Assembly: GCA_947044405.1 (NCBI GenBank)
Contig: CAMRHE010000460.1
Coordinates: 248,001 to 312,000 of the forward strand
Length of the DNA stretch: 64,000 nucleotides
Source: Leptodactylus fallax
Lineage: Eukaryota; Chordata; Amphibia; Anura; Leptodactylidae
Reading direction: 5' to 3'
Shown here: positions 56,001-64,000 of the stretch, one piece after another
How the letters are laid out: every line of letters begins with the position of its first letter
Position numbering within the stretch: the first letter of the stretch is position 1
Translations under genes and position numbers: made by a program
The notes under the pieces: generated by a model
Seen by the model: the letters and a program-made list of their open reading frames with translations, nothing else
Told to the model about the DNA's origin: nothing
Databases searched by the model: none

Positions 56001-59000
56001 ACCAGATCCAGCATATCACCCCAGCCCTGCAGATAGATAGGTTAGTGTCACCAGAGCCAGCATATCACCCCAGCCCTGCAGATAGATAGGTTACTGTCAC
56101 CAGAACCAGCATATCACCCCAGCCCTGCAGATAGATAGGTTACTGTCACCAGAACCAGCATATCACCCCAGCCCTGCAGATAGATAGGTTACTGTCACCA
56201 GACCCAGCATATCACCCCAGCCCTGCAGATAGATAGGTTAGTGTCACCAGAACCAGCATATCACCCCAGCCCTGCAGATAGATAGGTTAGTGTCACCAGA
56301 GCCAGCATATCACCCCAGCCCTGCAGATAGATAGGTTACTGTCACCAGAACCAGCATATCACCCCAGCCCTGCAGATAGATAGGTTAGTGTCACCAGAAC
56401 CAGCATATCACCCCAGCCTGCAGATAGATAGGTTAGTGTCACCAGAACCAGCATATCACCCCAGCCCTGCAGATAGATAGGTTAGTGTCACCAGAACCAG
56501 CATATCGCCCCAGCCCTGCAGATAGATAGGTTAGTGTCACCAGAACCAGCATATCACCCCAGCCCTGCAGATAGATAGGTTACTGTCACCAGACCCAGCA
56601 TATCACCCCAGCCCTGCAGATAGATAGGTTAGTGTCACCAGAACCAGCATATCACCCCAGCCCTGCAGATAGATAGGTTAGTGTCACCAGAACCAGCATA
56701 TCGCCCCAGCCCTGTAGATAGATAGGTTAGTGTCACCAGAACCAGAATATCACCCCAGTCCTGCAGATAGATAGGTTACTGTCACCAGACCCAGCATATC
56801 ACCCCAGCCCTGCAGATAGATAGGTTAGTGTCACCAGAACCAGCATATCACCCCAGCCCTGCAGATAGATAGGTTACTGTCACCAGACCCAGCATATCAC
56901 CCCAGCCCTGCAGATAGATAGGTTAGTGTCACCAGAACCAGCATATCACCCCAGCCCTGCAGATAGATAGGTTAGTGTAACCAGACCCAGCATATCACCC
57001 CAGCCCTGCAGATAGATAGGTTACTGTCACCAGACCCAGCATATCACCCCAGCCCTGCAGATAGATAGGTTAGGGTCACCAGACCCAGCATATCACCCCA
57101 GTCCTGCAGATAGATAGGTTAGTGTCACCAGAACCAGCATATCACCCCAGCCCTGCAGATAGATAGGTTAGTGTCACCAGAACCAGCATATCACCCCAGC
57201 CCTGCAGATAGATAGGTTAGTGTCACCAGAACCAGCATATCACCCCAGCCCTGCAGATAGGTTAGTGTCACCAGAACCAGCATATCACCCCAGCCCTGCA
57301 GATAGATAGGTTACTGTCACCAGACCCAGCATATCCCCCCAGCCCTGCAGATAGATAGGTTAGGGTCACCAGAACCAGCATATCACCCCAGCCCTGCAGA
57401 TAGATAGGTTACTGTCACCAGATCCAGCATATCACCCCAGCCCTGCAGATAGATAGGTTACTGTCACCAGAACCATCATATCACCCCAGCCCTGCAGATA
57501 GATAGGTTACTGTCACCAGAACCAGCATATCACCCCAGCCCTGCAGATAGATAGGTTAGTGTCACCAGAACCAGCATATCACCCCAGTCCTGCAGATAGA
57601 TAGGTTAGTGTCACCAGACCCAGCATATCACCCCAGCCCTGCAGATAGATAGGTTAGTGTCACCAGTACCAGCATATCACCCCAGCCCTGCAGATAGATA
57701 GGTTAATGTCACCAGACCCAGCATATCACCCCAGCCCCGCAGATAGATAGGTTAGTGTCACCAGACCCCGGTATATCACCCCAGCCCTGCAGATAGATAG
57801 GTTAGTGTCACCAGAACCAGCATATCACCCCAGTCCTGCAGATAGATAGGTTAATGTCACCAGACCCAGCATATCACCCCAGCCCCGCAGATAGATAGGT
57901 TAGTGTCACCAGAGCCAGCATATCACCCCAGCCCTGCAGATAGATAGGTTAGTGTCACCAGAACCAGCATATCACCCCAGCCCCGCAGATAGATAGGTTA
58001 CTGTCACCAGATCCAGCATATCACCCCAGCCCTGCAGATAGATAGGTTAGTGTCACCAGAGCCAGCATATCACCCCAGCCCTGCAGATAGATAGGTTACT
58101 GTCACCAGAACCAGCATATCACCCCAGCCCTGCAGATAGATAGGTTAGTGTCACCAGAACCAGCATATCACCCCAGCCTGCAGATAGATAGGTTACTGTC
58201 ACCAGACCCAGCATATCACCCCAGCCCTGCAGATAGATAGGTTAGTGTCACCAGAACCAGCATATCACCCCAGCCCTGCAGATAGATAGGTTAGTGTCAC
58301 CAGAGCCAGCATATCACCCCAGCCCTGCAGATAGATAGGTTACTGTCACCAGAACCAGCATATCACCCCAGCCCTGCAGATAGATAGGTTAGTGTCACCA
58401 GAACCAGCATATCACCCCAGCCTGCAGATAGATAGGTTAGTGTCACCAGAACCAGCATATCACCCCAGCCCTGCAGATAGATAGGTTAGTGTCACCAGAA
58501 CCAGCATATCGCCCCAGCCCTGTAGATAGATAGGTTAGTGTCACCAGAACCAGAATATCACCCCAGTCCTGCAGATAGATAGGTTACTGTCACCAGACCC
58601 AGCATATCACCCCAGCCCTGCAGATAGATAGGTTAGTGTCACCAGAACCAGCATATCACCCCAGCCCTGCAGATAGATAGGTTAGTGTCACCAGAACCAG
58701 CATATCGCCCCAGCCCTGTAGATAGATAGGTTAGTGTCACCAGAACCAGAATATCACCCCAGTCCTGCAGATAGATAGGTTACTGTCACCAGACCCAGCA
58801 TATCACCCCAGCCCTGCAGATAGATAGGTTAGTGTCACCAGAACCAGCATATCACCCCAGTCCTGCAGATAGATAGGTTACTGTCACCAGACCCAGCATA
58901 TCACCCCAGCCCTGCAGATAGATAGGTTAGTGTCACCAGAACCAGCATATCACCCCAGCCCTGCAGATAGATAGGTTAGTGTAACCAGACCCAGCATATC

Positions 59001-62000
59001 ACCCCAGTCCTGCAGATAGATAGGTTACTGTCACCAGACCCAGCATATCACCCCAGCCCTGCAGATAGATAGGTTAGGGTCACCAGACTCAGTATATCAC
59101 ACCAGTCCTGCAGATAGATAGGTTAGTGTCACCAGAACCAGCATATCACCCCAGCCCTGCAGATAGATAGGTTAGTGTCACCAGAACCAGCATATCACCC
59201 CAGCCCTGCAGATAGATAGGTTAGTGTCACCAGAACCAGCATATCACCCCAGCCCTGCAGATAGGTTAGTGTCACCAGAACCAGCATATCACCCCAGCCC
59301 TGCAGATAGATAGGTTACTGTCACCAGACCCAGCATATCCCCCCAGTCCTGCAGATAGATAGGTTAGGGTCACCAGAACCAGCATATCACCCCAGCCCCG
59401 CAGATAGATAGGTTAGTGTCACCAGAACCAGCATATCACCCCAGCCCTGCAGATAGATAGGTTAGTGTCACCAGAACCAGCATATCACCCCAGCCCTGCA
59501 GATAGATAGGTTAGTGTCACCAGAACCAGCATATCACCCCAGCCCTGCAGATAGATAGGTTAGTGTCACCAGAACCAGCATATCACCCCAGCCCTGCAGA
59601 TAGATAGGTTAGTGTCACCAGAACCAGCATATCACCCCAGCCCCGCAGATAGATAGGTTACTGTCACCAGAACCCAGCATATCACCCCAGCCCTGCAGAT
59701 AGATAGGTTAGTGTCACCAGACCCAGCATATCACCCCAGCCCTGCAGATAGATAGGTTAGTGTCACCAGAACGAGCATATCACCCCAGTCCTGCAGATAG
59801 ATAGGTTAGTGTCACCAGACCCAGCATATCACCCCAGCCCTGCAGATAGATAGGTTAGTGTCACCAGAACCAGCATATCACCCCAGCCCTGCAGATAGAT
59901 AGGTTAGTGTCACCAGAACGAGCATATCACCCCAGTCCTGCAGATAGATAGGTTAGTGTCACCAGAACCAGCATATCACCCCAGCCCTGCAGATAGATAG
60001 GTTAGTGTCACCAGAACCAGCATATCACCCCAGCCCTGCAGATAGATAGGTTAGTGTCACCAGAACCAGCATATCACCCCAGCCCTGCAGATAGATAGGT
60101 TAGTGTCACCAGACCCAGCATATCACCCCAGCCCTGCAGATAGATAGGTTAGTGTCACCAGAACCAGCATATCACCCCAGCCCTGCAGATAGATAGGTTA
60201 CTGTCACCAGAACCAGCATATCACCCCAGCCCTGCAGATAGATAGGTTAGTGTCACCAGAACCAGCATATCACCCCAGCCCCGCAGATAGATAGGTTAGT
60301 GTCACCAGAGCCAGCATATCACCCCAGTCCTGCAGATAGATAGGTTAGTGTCACCAGAACCATCATATCACCCCAGCCCCGCAGATAGATAGGTTACTGT
60401 CACCAGAACCAGCGTATCACCCCAGCCCTGCAGATAGATAGGTTAGTGTCACCAGACCCCAGCATATCACCCCAGCCCTGCAGATAGATAGGTTAGTGTC
60501 ACCAGAGCCAGCATATCACCCCAGCCCTGCAGATAGATAGGTTACTGTCACCAGAACCAGCATATCACCCCAGCCCTGCAGATAGATAGGTTAGTGTCAC
60601 CAGAACCAGCATATCACCCCAGCCTGCAGATAGATAGGTTACTGTCACCAGACCCAGCATATCACCCCAGCCCTGCAGATAGATAGGTTAGTGTCACCAG
60701 AACCAGCATATCACCCCAGCCCTGCAGATAGATAGGTTAGTGTCACCAGAGCCAGCATATCACCCCAGCCCTGCAGATAGATAGGTTACTGTCACCAGAA
60801 CCAGCATATCACCCCAGCCCTGCAGATAGATAGGTTAGTGTCACCAGAACCAGCATATCACCCCAGCCTGCAGATAGATAGGTTAGTGTCACCAGAACCA
60901 GCATATCACCCCAGCCCTGCAGATAGATAGGTTAGTGTCACCAGAACCAGCATATCGCCCCAGCCCTGTAGATAGATAGGTTAGTGTCACCAGAACCAGC
61001 ATATCACCCCAGTCCTGCAGATAGATAGGTTACTGTCACCAGACCCAGCATATCACCCCAGCCCTGCAGATAGATAGGTTAGTGTCACCAGAACCAGCAT
61101 ATCACCCCAGCCCTGCAGATAGATAGGTTAGTGTCACCAGAACCAGCATATCGCCCCAGCCCTGTAGATAGATAGGTTAGTGTCACCAGAACCAGCATAT
61201 CACCCCAGTCCTGCAGATAGATAGGTTACTGTCACCAGACCCAGCATATCACCCCAGCCCTGCAGATAGATAGGTTAGTGTCACCAGAACCAGCATATCA
61301 CCCCAGTCCTGCAGATAGATAGGTTACTGTCACCAGACCCAGCATATCACCCCAGCCCTGCAGATAGATAGGTTAGTGTCACCAGAACCAGCATATCACC
61401 CCAGCCCTGCAGATAGATAGGTTAGTGTAACCAGACCCAGCATATCACCCCAGTCCTGCAGATAGATAGGTTACTGTCACCAGACCCAGCATATCACCCC
61501 AGCCCTGCAGATAGATAGGTTAGGGTCACCAGACTCAGTATATCACACCAGCCCTGCAGATAGATAGGTTAGTGTCACCAGAACCAGCATATCACCCCAG
61601 CCCTGCAGATAGATAGGTTAGTGTCACCAGACACCAGCATATCACCCCAGCCCTGCAGATAGATAGGTTAGTGTCACCAGAACCAGCATATCACCCCAGC
61701 CCTGCAGATAGGTTAGTGTCACCAGAACCAGCATATCACCCCAGCCCTGCAGATAGATAGGTTACTGTCACCAGACCCAGCATATCCCCCCAGTCCTGCA
61801 GATAGATAGGTTAGGGTCACCAGAACCAGCATATCACCCCAGCCCCGCAGATAGATAGGTTAGTGTCACCAGAACCAGCATATCACCCCAGCCCTGCAGA
61901 TAGATAGGTTAGTGTCACCAGAACCAGCATATCACCCCAGCCCTGCAGATAGATAGGTTAGTGTCACCAGAACCAGCATATCACCCCAGCCCTGCAGATA

Positions 62001-63466
62001 GATAGGTTAGTGTCACCAGAACCAGCATATCACCCCAGCCCTGCAGATAGATAGGTTAGTGTCACCAGAACCAGCATATCACCCCAGCCCCGCAGATAGA
62101 TAGGTTACTGTCACCAGAACCCAGCATATCACCCCAGCCCTGCAGATAGATAGGTTAGTGTCACCAGACCCAGCATATCACCCCAGCCCTGCAGATAGAT
62201 AGGTTAGTGTCACCAGAACCAGCATATCACCCCAGTCCTGCAGATAGATAGGTTAGTGTCACCAGACCCAGCATATCACCCCAGCCCTGCAGATAGATAG
62301 GTTAGTGTCACCAGAACCAGCATATCACCCCAGCCCTGCAGATAGATAGGTTAGTGTCACCAGAACGAGCATATCACCCCAGTCCTGCAGATAGATAGGT
62401 TAGTGTCACCAGAACCAGCATATCACCCCAGCCCTGCAGATAGATAGGTTAGTGTCACCAGAACCAGCATATCACCCCAGCCCTGCAGATAGATAGGTTA
62501 GTGTCACCAGAACCAGCATATCACCCCAGCCCTGCAGATAGATAGGTTAGTGTCACCAGCCCGCACCACCCCAGCCCTGCGCCCAGCATATCACCCCCAG
62601 CCCTGCAGATAGATAGGTTACTGTCACCAGAACCAGCATATCACCCCAGCCCTGCAGATAGATAGGTTAGTGTCACCAGACCCCAGCATATCACCCCAGC
62701 CCTGCAGATAGATAGGTTAGTGTCACCAGACCCAGCATATCACCCCAGCCCTGCAGATAGATAGGTTAGTGTCACCAGAACTAGCATATCACCCCAGCCC
62801 TGCAGATAGATAGGTTACTGTCACCAGAACCAGCATATCACCCCAGCCCTGCAGATAGATAGGTTAGTGTCACCAGACCCCAGCATATCACCCCAGCCCT
62901 GCAGATAGATAGGTTAGTGTCACCAGACCCAGCATATCACCCCAGCCCTGCAGATAGATAGGTTAGTGTCACCAGAACCAGCATATCACCCCAGCCCTGC
63001 AGATAGATAGGTTACTGTCACCAGAACCAGCGTATCACCCCAGCCCTGCAGATAGATAGGTTAGTGTCACCAGACCCCAGCATATCACCCCAGCCCTGCA
63101 GATAGATAGGTTACTGTCACCAGAACCAGCGTATCACCCCAGTCCTGCAGATAGATAGGTTAGTGTCACCTGAATCAAACACTGTTTTCCCTTGTGAATC
63201 GCTGCCTCCATTGCAGAGATCTCACCATCTTTGTCAATATGCAAATTAGCTCTTTAGAGCAATGAGGGCTTTGACACTTACCTCTTTGGAGCAATGGCAA
63301 CACCCTCCTTGTTCTAAACAGCTCATTTACATTTTGACAAAAATAGCGAGATCTCGGCACTGATTCACGGGGGAAAACAATGTTGGATGCAGCTAATCCT
63401 AACCTACCAATCTCCGGGGCTGGGTCTATGATGGGTTCTGGTGACACTCTCCCTTTAATACTGTTT
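53056..63466. mobile_element. palindromic MITE with a 10-kb satellite inside its left arm
   Basis: The right part (63171-63466) has inverted halves around about 63275: AACACTGTTTTCCCTTGTGA pairs with TCACGGGGGAAAACAATGTT, and GAGATCTCACC with CGAGATCTC. It ends GGTTCTGGTGACACTCTCCC before TTAA. The left end is represented by GGTAGTCTGTCACCAGAGCC at about 53066. Between the left end and the left arm's inner part lies the 49-bp array. The unit itself resembles the element's terminal 50 bp (see findings). The superfamily is uncertain; TTAA at the right edge hints at piggyBac type. Confidence 0.75.
53072..63170. repeat. 49-bp satellite, large array (about 206 units)
   Basis: The unit is GCAGATAGATAGGTTAGTG, TCACCAGAACC, AGCATATCACCCCAGCCCT. 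Marker variants are GGTTACTG, AGACCC, AGAGCC, CAGTCCTG, CCTGTAG and rare deletions. Because 49 is not a multiple of 3 and carries stops, no long frame appears. Rare marker units recur at large spacings (for example CCCCGGTATATC at about 55763 and 57769, and GACTCAGTATATCACACC at about 59085 and 61530), so kilobase-sized blocks were duplicated. It lies in CRYM intron 1. Confidence 0.97.
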
Positions 63467-64000
63467 GTATAACCAACTAGATTCTGTGTCCAAGAAGTTG
63501 ATAATGCAGGAAGGGTCTGGTGAGCACTTCAGAGCCGTACACTGTAGCCGTGGTTCTGGGGGACTGTATCTCTGCTTTCATTCACGTGAATAGGAGCACA
63601 GCTGCTTCTGGCTTTATACACTCTATATAGTTTCCGGCAGCCAAATCAGCTGATTGGTGCGGGATTGGTCCCACAGAGTTCTGTATCTGATGACCAATCG
63701 TGTGGATAGGTCATCAGTATCCAAATACAACACCTGGACAACTCCTTTAAATCCAATAAATAGAACTATAATTGATACATGAGACTTCTTTTAAAGATCT
63801 TATTTTTAGGTATATAGGTAATATTTATTGGCAGAATTAGGAGGCAAGGCCGAGTCTCTGGCGAACTCTATTCAATACAGTCACTGACAATAAATGGAGC
63901 GTTGCTTCGTTCCATCTACAGCTGGATGTCTCCATAGTCCGGACAACACCTCTTACATCTGCCTGAAGAACCTAGACATGTTAATCATGAATTACCTGGG
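63467..64000. other. CRYM: CRYM intron 1 sequence with a MITE end
   Basis: About 63540-63755 looks like part of a palindromic repeat ending CACCTGGACAACTCCTTTAAA, with CAGCTGATTGG and GATAGGTCATCAGTATCC. The missing CRYM first coding exon was searched for on the - strand here and not recognised. Confidence 0.45.

Noticed and set aside
53072..63170. CRISPR-like appearance (regular direct repeats)
   Set aside because: The units are contiguous and all alike, with no unique spacers, and the context is a vertebrate intron.
63840..64000. Possible CRYM first coding exon at the right edge
   Set aside because: Translation of the - strand shows no mu-crystallin N-terminal motif and no 5' splice site in the required phase 1; the exon is probably beyond the window.

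Overview
The window looks like nuclear DNA from a vertebrate, most likely an anuran amphibian. It carries spliced orthologues of two vertebrate genes, a DIRS-type tyrosine-recombinase retrotransposon, a CR1-clade LINE, piggyBac, hAT and Tc1/mariner-type non-autonomous DNA transposons, and many palindromic MITEs. By rough addition nearly half of the window is tandem repeat. No bacterial operons, CRISPR arrays, tRNA or rRNA genes were seen. The species cannot be named from the sequence alone.

Only two host genes are supported. ANKS4B (harmonin-interacting ankyrin/SAM protein of the brush border) is on the + strand; its large last exon is at 4281-5346 and its first exon was not found. CRYM (mu-crystallin, an NADPH-dependent ketimine reductase that binds thyroid hormone) is on the - strand; seven coding exons run from 52909 down to 20392, and the first coding exon (about 57 residues) lies beyond the right edge. 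The genes converge tail to tail, the neighbourhood known from mammalian 16p12-type synteny. All seven CRYM exons have AG/GT borders, compatible phases and no internal stop, so the gene looks functional.

Layout. 1-4280: ANKS4B intron or upstream DNA with MITEs. 4281-5482: ANKS4B last exon and poly(A) signal. 5.9-7.6 kb: 27-bp minisatellite. 9.87-11.95 kb: DIRS element reduced to its tyrosine recombinase but with intact terminal and internal complementary repeats. 12.1-13.05 kb: giant hairpin with 355-bp arms. 13.5-17.9 kb: 29/31-bp minisatellite split by a CR1 LINE. 20.4-52.9 kb: CRYM, whose introns hold a 4.5-kb GATA array (intron 5), a 49-bp satellite, a second 29/31-bp array and a hAT element (intron 4), a piggyBac element and a 35-bp array (intron 3), and 25-bp and 27-bp arrays (intron 2). 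53.06-63.47 kb: in intron 1, a palindromic MITE whose left arm contains about 200 tandem copies of a 49-bp unit.

The most interesting theme is that several tandem arrays can be traced to a seed inside a transposable element: the 49-bp satellite to the terminus of a MITE, the 29/31-bp satellite to a LINE/SINE-type 3' tail, and a 36-40-bp array inside a hAT element. Several arrays also show higher-order duplications (about 250 bp, 385 bp, 1.2 kb, 2.0 kb and 2.45 kb). CRYM exons as short as 63 nt survive between multi-kilobase arrays. Most long open frames in the window are by-products of repeat units and should not be taken as proteins.
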